A stretch of DNA of 20,662 nt, taken from assembly GCA_046086245.1 (NCBI GenBank), contig JBJSXB010000172.1:1-20662 (forward strand), written 5' to 3'. Shown piece by piece: positions 7,450 through 14,109 of this stretch. The notes below the pieces were generated by a model. It saw only the letters and a program-made list of their open reading frames with translations. It ran no database searches and had not been told where the DNA came from. The translations under genes and the position numbers were made by a program. The DNA is from F1-20-MAGs016 sp046086245. Its GTDB lineage: Bacteria > Planctomycetota > Planctomycetia > Pirellulales > UBA1268. How positions within the stretch are numbered: the stretch's first letter is position 1; each line of letters opens with the position of its first letter.

Positions 7450-8229
7450 ATGCGGCCCGTCGGGGACGGGATGATGGTGGCGGTGGCACTTGTCGCCGGC
7501 CCGGCGATTGCGGAATCGATCTATACCGCCGGCCACGCCGACATCGGCGTGGGCTATCTGGTGGCGGAAAAGGCGTTCGATCCCCACTGGCACACGCACG
7601 CCGGCGCCGTCGTCGACGGTGTCACGACCACGGTGGACGGCGAATACGAGCCGGCGACGATGACGGCCCAGACGTGGGCCCGACGCCCCACGCCGTCGGG
7701 CGGTGGCGGCCTTGCGGCGCTGCTCGGAGTGCCCGACGGCACCATCGTGTCGGCGATGGGCTCGACGACGTTCCAGCCCAATCTCGGATTCGGCACCGAG
7801 GAGCTGGATCCGCTCGATTGGACGACGCCGATCACGATCCGCTTCAACCCGCTCGCCTCGACGCTTCCCGGCGGCGCCGCCTTCGGCCTGTATACGACCA
7901 ACTCGGCCGGGACCAGCGTGGTCGACCGGTTCTTCTCGAGCGTGTCGGCCGCAGCGACCGATTCGGACAACACGCTGTCGCTCAACGCGGGCGACCACGC
8001 GCATTTCCAGTGGGCGTTCACACAACCGGGCATCTACGACCTGGATTTCACCTGGACCGGGACCCACAAGGTGGACGGGGCGATCAGCACGTCCGCGACG
8101 TTCCGCGTCCAGGCGGTGCCGGAGCCCTCGACGATCGTGATGCTGGGTCTCGCCGGCGGGGCGACGCTGACGACGCTCGTGCGGCGGCGCCTGCGGCGGG
8201 GGACGGTGCAGCGGTCACCGCCGGCGTGA
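7450..8229 (+). CDS. PEP-CTERM surface protein resembling the choice-of-anchor M domain
   Basis: This 259-residue protein is predicted to be exported and sorted. The signal peptide is residues 1 to about 22 (hydrophobic MMVAVALVAGPAIA). The mature start has GHADIGVGY and HWHTH (residues 28-50), and the later segment HAHFQWAFTQPGIYDLDFTW begins at 183. Both resemble the histidine-bearing blocks of the choice-of-anchor M domain (actinobacterial surface-anchored domain). The tail is a canonical PEP-CTERM sorting signal: VPEPS at 223-227, a hydrophobic helix and the basic cluster RRRLRR. Start codons at 7450 and 7471 are both possible; 7450 gives the usual charged n-region. The gene follows the hairpin array and is convergent with the DUF1559 gene. 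The role is unknown; the histidines might bind metal, which is inference. Confidence 0.82.
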   Translation: MRPVGDGMMVAVALVAGPAIAESIYTAGHADIGVGYLVAEKAFDPHWHTHAGAVVDGVTTTVDGEYEPATMTAQTWARRPTPSGGGGLAALLGVPDGTIVSAMGSTTFQPNLGFGTEELDPLDWTTPITIRFNPLASTLPGGAAFGLYTTNSAGTSVVDRFFSSVSAAATDSDNTLSLNAGDHAHFQWAFTQPGIYDLDFTWTGTHKVDGAISTSATFRVQAVPEPSTIVMLGLAGGATLTTLVRRRLRRGTVQRSPPA

Positions 8230-8251
8230 GCCGGGCAAGAACCCTACCGCG

Positions 8252-8273
8252 GACGGCATCCATCGGCGCCGTC
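8252..8273. terminator. Weak inverted repeat between convergent genes
   Basis: GACGGC at 8252-8257 pairs with GCCGTC at 8268-8273 across a 10-base loop, 23 bases after the PEP-CTERM stop. It has no T-tract and is only a candidate terminator. The rest of the 173-base convergent gap (8230-8402) holds no gene that I can support. Confidence 0.25.
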
Positions 8274-8402
8274 GGCTGATGGGGCGGCAGGCAACGCGAT
8301 CGGGGCAGGACGCCCAAAAGCGTTCCCAGAGCCGGGGTCCGTTCGCTCCCCGTAGCGCGGTTCGTTCCGAGCCGAGAGTGAGTCCGTTCTCGAACAGCCC
8401 TC

Positions 8403-9557
8403 TCAATCGGCCCCATCGCGGCTGCCCATTCCCCACCAGGTCGGCATGTCGATCGCCTCGTCGATGAACTCGACGTGACCGTCGACGAAACAGACGTTCA
8501 CGCCGCCGGGATGGCGGCTGCTGGCCGTCGCCATGTAGTTGCCGCTCCCCTCGCCACCGAAGATGTGCCCGTTCCATCCGTTCGGCGGAAAGACGTGCAT
8601 GTAGGTGTTGGCGACCAGCGTCCACCCGCTGATCCAGGAGCGTCCGAGGAGCGGCGAGTAGGCCGGATCGGCGTTCTTCTCGGTGTATGACTGCCAATTC
8701 GACACGGTGGTGATCCCGGGGCCGGTCGTCCCGCCGGGACCGAGCCAGCGACGGCTCACCCCGCCCCCGCAGCCGGAGGCGAGCGACGGCGGAATCGTCG
8801 CCGGCGTGGCGGCGTCGAACAACAGGCTGGTGATGCGGCGCTCGGCGAGCAGCGCCGTGCGCGACGTGCCGTCGGTAAAGTCCTTGAGCCGCAACCGACT
8901 CACCTGCCACTGTGCGCCGGTGGTCGAGCGGTCGGGCGTGTCGAGCGGGATCGCGCCGTTGTGTTGGGCGAGTCCGGGTGAGGGGATGCCGCGGCCCGGA
9001 ATGCCGTGTGTCGCCATCGGCCAGCCGACGTTGCCCGCGTAGCTCCCCGGCGCGGGGCGCGCCGTGCCGAGCAGCGCGTCATGTCCCGGGAGCCACGACC
9101 AACTGTCGGATGGGCAGAGGAACGTGGGGACGACGGTGGCCGCGGCCCGGGCGTTGGGATGGGCGGAGGAGAGACGCAGCGCCGCCGAACCGGGTCCGTA
9201 ATCGGTGCTCGCCGCGTCGGCCATGCCGACGGCGGGGTCGATCAATTGATGGAGGGACGTCTCCTCCATGAAGGGCAGGATGGCGACGAGAAAGCTGGTC
9301 AGCCCCGGCCCGCAGCGCCCCGCGGCGGGCAGGGCGCCTGTCGAGTGCACCGGAAGTCGGCCGCGGGCATCGTGGTGCTGGATGACCGCCAGCCCGATCT
9401 GCCGCAGGTGATTCACGCACTGCACGCGCCGCGCGGCTTCGCGCGCCGACTGGACGGCGGGCAGCAGGAGCGCCACGAGCGTGCCGACGATGGCGATCAC
9501 CACCAACAGTTCGACGAGCGTGAAGCCCCACCGGGGGCGAACGGGATCGAGACACAT
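8403..9557 (-). CDS. DUF1559 domain protein with type IV prepilin-like N-terminus
   Basis: This 384-residue protein is a member of the DUF1559 (SBP_bac_10-like) family that is greatly expanded in planctomycetes. The 11-residue leader ends in glycine and is followed by FTLVELLVVIAIVGTLVALL (residues 12-31), a textbook prepilin peptidase site (cleavage G11/F12, glutamate at mature position 5). The standard continuation LLPAVQSAREAARRVQCVNH follows. The family C-terminal signature appears as CFVDGHVEFIDEAID (about residues 356-370). A start at 9557 is preferred over 9611 because GGGAG (plus-strand 9566-9570) sits 8 bases before it and it yields a short prepilin leader. Promoter and palindrome lie just upstream. 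The protein is likely an inner-membrane pseudopilin or surface protein; its specific role is unknown. Confidence 0.92.
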   Translation of the reverse strand: MCLDPVRPRWGFTLVELLVVIAIVGTLVALLLPAVQSAREAARRVQCVNHLRQIGLAVIQHHDARGRLPVHSTGALPAAGRCGPGLTSFLVAILPFMEETSLHQLIDPAVGMADAASTDYGPGSAALRLSSAHPNARAAATVVPTFLCPSDSWSWLPGHDALLGTARPAPGSYAGNVGWPMATHGIPGRGIPSPGLAQHNGAIPLDTPDRSTTGAQWQVSRLRLKDFTDGTSRTALLAERRITSLLFDAATPATIPPSLASGCGGGVSRRWLGPGGTTGPGITTVSNWQSYTEKNADPAYSPLLGRSWISGWTLVANTYMHVFPPNGWNGHIFGGEGSGNYMATASSRHPGGVNVCFVDGHVEFIDEAIDMPTWWGMGSRDGAD

Positions 9558-9591
9558 GGACGAGACTCCCGGCGGCCGACCGCATGGTCCA

Positions 9592-9614
9592 TAGATGCAA
9601 ATACTATGCATCTA
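9592..9614. promoter_or_regulatory. 23-bp palindrome with embedded -10 upstream of the DUF1559 gene
   Basis: TAGATGCA (9592-9599) and TGCATCTA (9607-9614) form a perfect 8-bp inverted repeat around a 7-base AT-rich spacer. Read on the minus strand, the spacer contains TAGTAT (plus 9601-9606), a good -10 hexamer. A transcript would start near 9594 and have a leader of about 37 bases containing the GGGAG ribosome binding site. A weak -35, TTGCGT, lies 19 bases upstream (plus 9626-9631). The overlap of a symmetric site with the promoter is what one expects of a dimeric repressor operator. The palindrome lies in the 265-base divergent gap between the DUF1559 and sigma factor genes; I see no further gene in that gap. 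Confidence 0.55.
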
Positions 9615-9822
9615 GTGCCCAGGGGACGCAATGGAACGGTTCGGCCGGTCGATCCCGGCACCCATGCGGCGTCGGGGCCGCCGGGGCTGCCGCATGCCGG
9701 TGGGTCTGGACCGGTTCTGCTGGCCGGGCTGTTAGTCACGGGTCCCGCCGGCGGTTTCCCTTCCGTGGCGTCCGGTCCGCGTGAACGCGTGTCCGACGCC
9801 CATTTCCGTGAGGGTCAGGACC

Positions 9823-10770
9823 ATGATCGCGTCGGTGGAGCGGAGTCGGCGGGTGCGAAACCGGGCGGCGAGCCCGCGTGCGGTGCGGCGGGCGGCGTTC
9901 TTCGAACGCCGCATCGACTACGTGCCGTGCCGGCAGTTTCTCGCCGCCGATGCCGAAGTGAAGGCCAACACGCCGCCGGCCGACTGCGTCGTGCCGTTGT
10001 CGCACTCGGAGGCCAGCGTTCCGTCGGGTCGGGATCTCACCCCTTACATCGCCAGTCTCTACAACCACCGGCTGCTCTCGAAGGCGGAGGAGCAGTACTA
10101 CTTCCGCCGGATGAACTGGTTGAAGTTCAAGGCCGCCACCGAGCGGGGCCGGCTCGACCCGAAGCGGGCGACTCCGCGGCAGATCGACCGCATCGAGAAA
10201 CTACTCGGCGAGGCCGACGAGGTCCGCGGGGTTCTGATCACCGCCAACCTCCGTCTGGTTGTCTCGATTGCCAAGAAGTTCGTCGATCTGCACATGTCGT
10301 TCGACGAATTGGTCGGCGAAGGCAACATGGCGCTGATGCGGGCGGTGGAGAAGTTCAACTTCGCCCTCGGGAATCGCTTCAGCACCTACGCCACCTACGC
10401 CATCCAGCGCCACTTTTTCCGCATCTCGCATCGCAGCCGCCAGTTTCGTAGTCGCTTCATGGTGGACGACGCCGCGCTGAAGGATCGCCCCGAGTCCGAC
10501 GAACCCTCTCCCTACTGCTCGGCCGAACAGATCGCGATGCTCAAGGAACTGTTCACATCCTTCCTCTCGGAACTCGAGCCGCGCGAGCGGCAGATCGTGG
10601 TCGCCCGCTTCGGATTCGACGGCCGGGCCCCGCGGACGTTCCGCGAGTTGGGCAGCGAGATGGGCGTCTGCAAGGAACGGATCCGGCAACTGCAGTCGCG
10701 GGCGATGGAAAAACTCCGCGGGATGGCCTCCGATGCCCACCTCGAGCGGACCGTCGGCGACTGGCTGTAG
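9823..10770 (+). CDS. Sigma-70 family RNA polymerase sigma factor, reduced region 3
   Basis: The 315-residue product is a sigma-70 family factor. A basic N-terminal segment precedes a region 1.2-like block (DLTPYIASLYNHRLLSKAEE, residues 71-90). Region 2 runs from about 142 to 205 and includes NLRLVVSIAKKFVDLHMSF and RFSTYATYAIQRHFFR. Region 4 (about 248-303) includes LEPRERQIVVARFGFDG and a helix-turn-helix CKERIRQLQSRAMEKLR. Only about 45 residues of dissimilar sequence separate regions 2 and 4, so a normal region 3 seems absent. The YATWWIRQ promoter-melting block of housekeeping factors reads YATYAIQR here. The start at 9823 is chosen because GAGGG (9810-9814) lies 8 bases upstream; a GTG at 9781 is an alternative. 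The gene is divergent to the DUF1559 gene. It is probably an alternative factor, not RpoD. Confidence 0.88.
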   Translation: MIASVERSRRVRNRAASPRAVRRAAFFERRIDYVPCRQFLAADAEVKANTPPADCVVPLSHSEASVPSGRDLTPYIASLYNHRLLSKAEEQYYFRRMNWLKFKAATERGRLDPKRATPRQIDRIEKLLGEADEVRGVLITANLRLVVSIAKKFVDLHMSFDELVGEGNMALMRAVEKFNFALGNRFSTYATYAIQRHFFRISHRSRQFRSRFMVDDAALKDRPESDEPSPYCSAEQIAMLKELFTSFLSELEPRERQIVVARFGFDGRAPRTFRELGSEMGVCKERIRQLQSRAMEKLRGMASDAHLERTVGDWL

Positions 10771-10911
10771 GTCCTCCGCCGGACGGACCTCGATTGCGGG
10801 CCGCGGAGCCGCGGATGTCGTCAGCTGGGTCGTGGCGACCGGATCGGTCCGGCAGTGGAGCGTGGTGCAGGCACGCCGTCGTCAGCCCGGTCATCTCCAG
10901 GGAGCGGTCGG

Positions 10912-11655
10912 ATGGAGAGCCCGTCGCAACGCGTGATCGTGATCGGGGGTGCCGGCGGGATCGGGTCGGCGCTCGTCGATCGTCTGGTGCGTGCCGGGCA
11001 TCGTCCCTTCCTGATGGGCCGTGATCGCGATCGGCTCGCCGCGGCCAGCGAGCGGACCGGATGTCCGTCGGCCGTCTGCGACGCCGCCGACCCCGACGCG
11101 TTCGATCACTGTGCCGACGAGGCGGTGGCCCGGCTCGGAGGACTCGACGGGATCGTGAACTGCGCCGGATCGATCCTCCTCAAGCCGGCCCATCTCACCA
11201 CCGTCGCCGACTGGCAGGCGACGCTCGCCGCGAACCTCACCACGGCCTTCGCCGCGGTCCGTGCCGCCGGGCGTTTGCTGCGGACCGAAGGCGGTTCGGT
11301 GGTGCTTTGCAGCAGTGCCGCGGCACGCGTCGGTCTGGGCAATCACGAGGCGATCGCGGCGGCCAAGGCGGGGATCGTCGGGTTGGTGTTGTCGGCCGCC
11401 GCCACCTATGCCCGCGCTCGGATCCGCTTCAATGCGGTCGCTCCCGGGCTCGTGCGGACGCCGCTGTCGCGCGGATTGGTGAGCAGCGAACCGGCGGAGA
11501 AGGCGTCGATCGCCATGCACCCGCTCGGACGGCTCGGCGAGCCCGACGACGTCGCCCGGGCGATCGCCTGGTTCCTCGATCCGGCCCAGGACTGGGTGAC
11601 CGGTCAGGTGCTCGCCGTCGACGGTGGCCTGGCCGAGTTGCGGACCAGGAACTGA
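10912..11655 (+). CDS. SDR-family oxidoreductase-like protein lacking the catalytic tyrosine
   Basis: The product is a 247-residue classical-length short-chain dehydrogenase/reductase. The cofactor motif is GGAGGIG (residues 12-18), followed by the structural NCAG block (83-86), the conserved Asn in LAANLTTAF (N108) and Ser135 in VVLCSSAAA. Where the catalytic YxxxK should lie, the sequence reads NHEAIAAAK: Lys152 is present but the tyrosine position holds Ile148 (codon ATC at 11353-11355). The C-terminal RFNAVAPGLVRTPLSR and GQVLAVDGGLAEL segments are normal. AGGGAG at 10899-10904 sits 7 bases before the ATG at 10912 and supports that start. The protein could be a non-standard reductase or a nucleotide-binding pseudoenzyme. 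The substrate is unknown. Confidence 0.88.
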   Translation: MESPSQRVIVIGGAGGIGSALVDRLVRAGHRPFLMGRDRDRLAAASERTGCPSAVCDAADPDAFDHCADEAVARLGGLDGIVNCAGSILLKPAHLTTVADWQATLAANLTTAFAAVRAAGRLLRTEGGSVVLCSSAAARVGLGNHEAIAAAKAGIVGLVLSAAATYARARIRFNAVAPGLVRTPLSRGLVSSEPAEKASIAMHPLGRLGEPDDVARAIAWFLDPAQDWVTGQVLAVDGGLAELRTRN

Positions 11656-11805
11656 CCCCGGCGCCACCTGGCGACGCCCGGGGCCGACGAGCGGAAGGCC
11701 GACCGGCACCGCGAACCGGCGGTTTGGGCTGGTCGTGACGGCGCTGCCCGGCGGTGCCGTGACCGCCGCCATCCCCCCGGTGGTGCATCCGCGGACCACG
11801 GCGAT

Positions 11806-11812
11806 GTATCCT
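11806..11812 (+). promoter_or_regulatory. Candidate -10 element (GTATCCT) of the transporter gene
   Basis: GTATCCT ends 9 bases before the ATG at 11821. If it acts as a sigma-70 -10 element, transcription would begin about 2 bases before the start codon, giving a nearly leaderless mRNA. No clear -35 and no Shine-Dalgarno sequence are visible. It is identical to the heptamer before the PSD1 gene. Confidence 0.4.
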
Positions 11813-11820
11813 TTCCCGCC

Positions 11821-13122
11821 ATGAATACCACCTACGACTCCCGCGGCGACCACTCCCCGGCGCCGACGTTCAAGCTCTGGCTGATGATGGTGCTCGAGTT
11901 CGCCATCTGGGGGGCGTGGCTCCCTCTCATCTGGGGCTACATGGGCAAGGACGGGCTCGCGTTCAGCGATGCCCAGCAGGCCTGGGTGGGCAGCGCGTTC
12001 GCGATCGCCTCGATCGTGGGGATCCTGTTCTCGAGCCAGTTCGCCGACCGCACATTCGCGGCGGAGAAGTTCATGGCCGTCAGCCACCTGATCGGCGGTC
12101 TGGCGATCCTCGGCATGTACTGGGCGAAGGACTTCCCCACCTTCTTCGGTCTGATGCTCGTCCACTCGCTGCTGTACGTGCCGACGATCTCGGTGTCGAA
12201 CTCGATCGCCTTCGCCCACTTGAAGAACGCCAAGCGCGAGTTCGGCCTGGTGCGCATGGGCGGCACGATCGGCTGGATCCTCGTCGCCTGGCCGCTGTAC
12301 TTCATCCTCCAGGGCAAGACCGGCGCCGACGCCGTCGCCGCCAGCCGCAACATCTTCCTGGTGTCGGGGCTGATCTCCCTCGTGCTCGCCGCCTACAGCC
12401 TCACCCTGCCGCACACCCCGCCACGTGCGACGAGCCTCGACGGCGAGAACGGGCTGGCGTCGCTCAAGGCGGCGCGGTTGCTCGCCAAGCCCTACCTGCT
12501 CGTGCTGTTTGTGGTGACCTTCCTCGACGCGATGATCCACAACGGCTATTTCCTCCTCGCCGGCGGCTTCCTCGGCAGTGACAAGGTGGGGATCAAACCG
12601 GAATGGATCATGCCGGTGATGAGCATCGGCCAGGTGGCCGAAATCGCCACGATGGCGGTGCTCGGGGCGGTGCTGGCGAAGTTCGGCTGGAAGCTGACGA
12701 TGATCCTCGGGATCCTCGGCCATGCCGCCCGCTTCGCCGTCTTCGCCTTCATGCCGCAGAATCAGGCGATGATCATCGCGGTCCAGGTGCTCCACGGCAT
12801 CTGCTACGCATTCTTCTTCGCCACCCTCTACATCTTCATCGACGAGGTGTTTCCCAAGGACGTTCGCTCCAGCGCCCAGAGCCTCTTCAATCTGCTCGTG
12901 CTCGGCCTCGGGGATCTGGCGGCAAAGTGGTTCTTCATCCCGCTGCAGAGTTCGTTGACGGTCGACGGCAGCACCGACTACCGGCGGCTGTTCCTCGTGC
13001 CCGCCGGATTGTCCCTGTTCTCGGCGCTGCTGCTGCTGATCTGCTTCTGGCCGCCACGATCGATCGGCAGCGCCGCCGAGGCGGAGGACGACCTCGAGAC
13101 GGAACCGCAGATCGTCACCTGA
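11821..13122 (+). CDS. MFS transporter, nucleoside:H+ symporter (NupG)-like
   Basis: The 433-residue integral inner-membrane protein resembles the nucleoside:H+ symporter branch of the major facilitator superfamily. The first helix carries LEFAIWGAWLPLIWGYM (about residues 25-41), the aromatic opening typical of this branch. The first cytoplasmic loop has SSQFADRTFAAEKF (71-84), occupying the motif A position. Alternating hydrophobic segments over the full length are consistent with 12 helices; a central loop near residues 198-215 is polar. The C-terminus is a short acidic tail. Length is close to E. coli NupG. The ATG at 11821 opens a frame that starts with a short polar N-terminus before helix 1. 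Nucleoside transport is inferred from family resemblance; the true substrate is not shown, and other sugars or nucleosides are possible. Confidence 0.85.
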   Translation: MNTTYDSRGDHSPAPTFKLWLMMVLEFAIWGAWLPLIWGYMGKDGLAFSDAQQAWVGSAFAIASIVGILFSSQFADRTFAAEKFMAVSHLIGGLAILGMYWAKDFPTFFGLMLVHSLLYVPTISVSNSIAFAHLKNAKREFGLVRMGGTIGWILVAWPLYFILQGKTGADAVAASRNIFLVSGLISLVLAAYSLTLPHTPPRATSLDGENGLASLKAARLLAKPYLLVLFVVTFLDAMIHNGYFLLAGGFLGSDKVGIKPEWIMPVMSIGQVAEIATMAVLGAVLAKFGWKLTMILGILGHAARFAVFAFMPQNQAMIIAVQVLHGICYAFFFATLYIFIDEVFPKDVRSSAQSLFNLLVLGLGDLAAKWFFIPLQSSLTVDGSTDYRRLFLVPAGLSLFSALLLLICFWPPRSIGSAAEAEDDLETEPQIVT

Positions 13123-13141
13123 CGTGGCCGCCGCCACAGGG

Positions 13142-13176
13142 TGGTAGACTCGAGTGCGGCCACGCTTCCAGGGAGG
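13142..13176 (+). promoter_or_regulatory. Promoter -10 and Shine-Dalgarno of the VOC/membrane protein pair
   Basis: TGGTAGACT (13142-13150) is an extended -10 candidate; a weak CTGACG (13119-13124) lies 20 bases upstream. Transcription would start near 13157. GGGAGG at 13171-13176 lies 8 bases before the ATG at 13185 and is a strong ribosome binding site, in contrast to most genes here. Confidence 0.45.
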
Positions 13177-13184
13177 ATGTCAGC

Positions 13185-13544
13185 ATGTCGTACACGCCGA
13201 GCAGCGGTCCGCGCGAGTATCCCCTCGCCGACCCCGCCGCGCCACTCGACGAGATCCATCACGTGGCGATCGCCGTCCGCGACGTCGCCGAGGCGGTCGC
13301 CTGGTATCGCAAGCACTTCCGTTGCGAGATCGGCTACCAGGACGCCACCTGGGCCCTGCTCGAGTTCGGCAACACGCGACTGGCCCTGGTGATCCCGGAG
13401 CAGCATCCGCCCCACATCGGCTTCATCCACCCGCAGGCGGAGGCCTTCGGACCACTCAAGGGGCACCGCGACGGCACGCGGAGTTGCTACGTCGCCGACC
13501 CGGCCGGCAACCCGGTCGAGGTGCTCGCGCCGATCGGGCGATGA
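13185..13544 (+). CDS. VOC-superfamily (glyoxalase-like) protein
   Basis: The product is a single 119-residue vicinal-oxygen-chelate module, cytoplasmic, with no signal peptide. It opens with LDEIHHVAIAVRDVAEAVAWY (from about residue 21), the typical first beta strand and helix of the fold. Candidate metal ligands at the expected places are H26, E60 (in LLEFG), H77 (PPHIGF) and E112 in the last strand NPVEVLAP. One module means it would work as a dimer. The start is fixed by a strong GGGAGG sequence 8 bases upstream. Its stop overlaps the next start codon as ATGA, which suggests translational coupling to the downstream membrane protein. The reaction is unknown: lyase, dioxygenase, epimerase and binding proteins all share this fold. 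Confidence 0.85.
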   Translation: MSYTPSSGPREYPLADPAAPLDEIHHVAIAVRDVAEAVAWYRKHFRCEIGYQDATWALLEFGNTRLALVIPEQHPPHIGFIHPQAEAFGPLKGHRDGTRSCYVADPAGNPVEVLAPIGR

Positions 13545-14005
13545 AAGCCGCGCCGGCGGTGCGGCCGCGGGGTACGGCCCTGGTCGTCGGCCATCTGGCG
13601 GCGGCGGCGTTCATGACCGGGTTGATCTGGTACGTGCAACTGGTGCACTACCCCTCGATGGCCTTCTGGCCGGCGGACGAGTTCCCGCGCCACGAGGCGT
13701 TCCACCGCGAGCGAACCGGCTGGATCGTGGTGCCGGTCATGCTGGCGGAGGGGCTGTTGGCGGCGGGATTGGTGATTCGCCGCCCCGCCGCGCTGCCCCC
13801 TTGGATGCCGTTGGTCGGTCTGGTGGCGCTGCTCGTGCTGCACGCCAGCACCTTCCTCATCCAGGTGCCCTGCCATGAGCGGCTGGCCGCCGGCTGGGAT
13901 CCCGCGACGCATGGCTGGTTGGTGCGGAGTAACTGGATCCGCACGGTGCTGTGGTCGCTGCGCGGCCTGCTGGCGGGCTGGATGGCAGTCCTCGCGGGCC
14001 GCTGA
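13541..14005 (+). CDS. Four-helix membrane protein of unknown function
   Basis: I do not recognise a named family with confidence. The 154-residue product has four predicted membrane helices at about residues 12-35, 60-79, 88-108 and 132-152. Loop and helix-edge motifs stand out: WYVQLVHYPSM after helix 1, FPRHEAFHRERTGW before helix 2, PCHERLAAGWD after helix 3 and RSNWIRTVLW at helix 4. The concentration of His, Trp and Arg residues near the membrane faces suggests a conserved site, possibly for a cofactor or metal. It distantly resembles small DUF1772-like membrane proteins, but I would not assign it. The ATG overlaps the VOC stop (ATGA), so the two products are probably made together. Confidence 0.75.
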   Translation: MKAAPAVRPRGTALVVGHLAAAAFMTGLIWYVQLVHYPSMAFWPADEFPRHEAFHRERTGWIVVPVMLAEGLLAAGLVIRRPAALPPWMPLVGLVALLVLHASTFLIQVPCHERLAAGWDPATHGWLVRSNWIRTVLWSLRGLLAGWMAVLAGR

Positions 14006-14033
14006 CCGGGCCACGCCGCCGGGCCGGCTCGTC

Positions 14034-14063
14034 TTGCTTCGTCCGCCGCGGTCGGCCTATATC
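14034..14063 (+). promoter_or_regulatory. Candidate sigma-70 promoter for lpxD-lpxI
   Basis: TTGCTT (14034-14039) and TATATC (14058-14063) are separated by 18 bases, close to a standard sigma-70 promoter. The start point would be near 14070, with a leader of about 40 bases before the lpxD ATG. It lies just after the membrane protein stop codon. Confidence 0.5.
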
Positions 14064-14109
14064 TCCCCCGCGGCGCCGATCGTTTCCCCACCGCGCTGGA
14101 GCCCTTCCG

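Noticed and set aside
10799..10815. Doubled CCGCGG after the sigma factor gene considered as a terminator
   Set aside because: The two copies are separated by only two bases, so a hairpin would have a very short stem, and no T-tract follows.
10891..13137. A 748-codon open frame on the minus strand opposite the SDR and transporter genes
   Set aside because: It is rich in Arg, His, Glu and Gly with no recognisable domain and lies antisense to two well-supported genes; this is a by-product of high GC.
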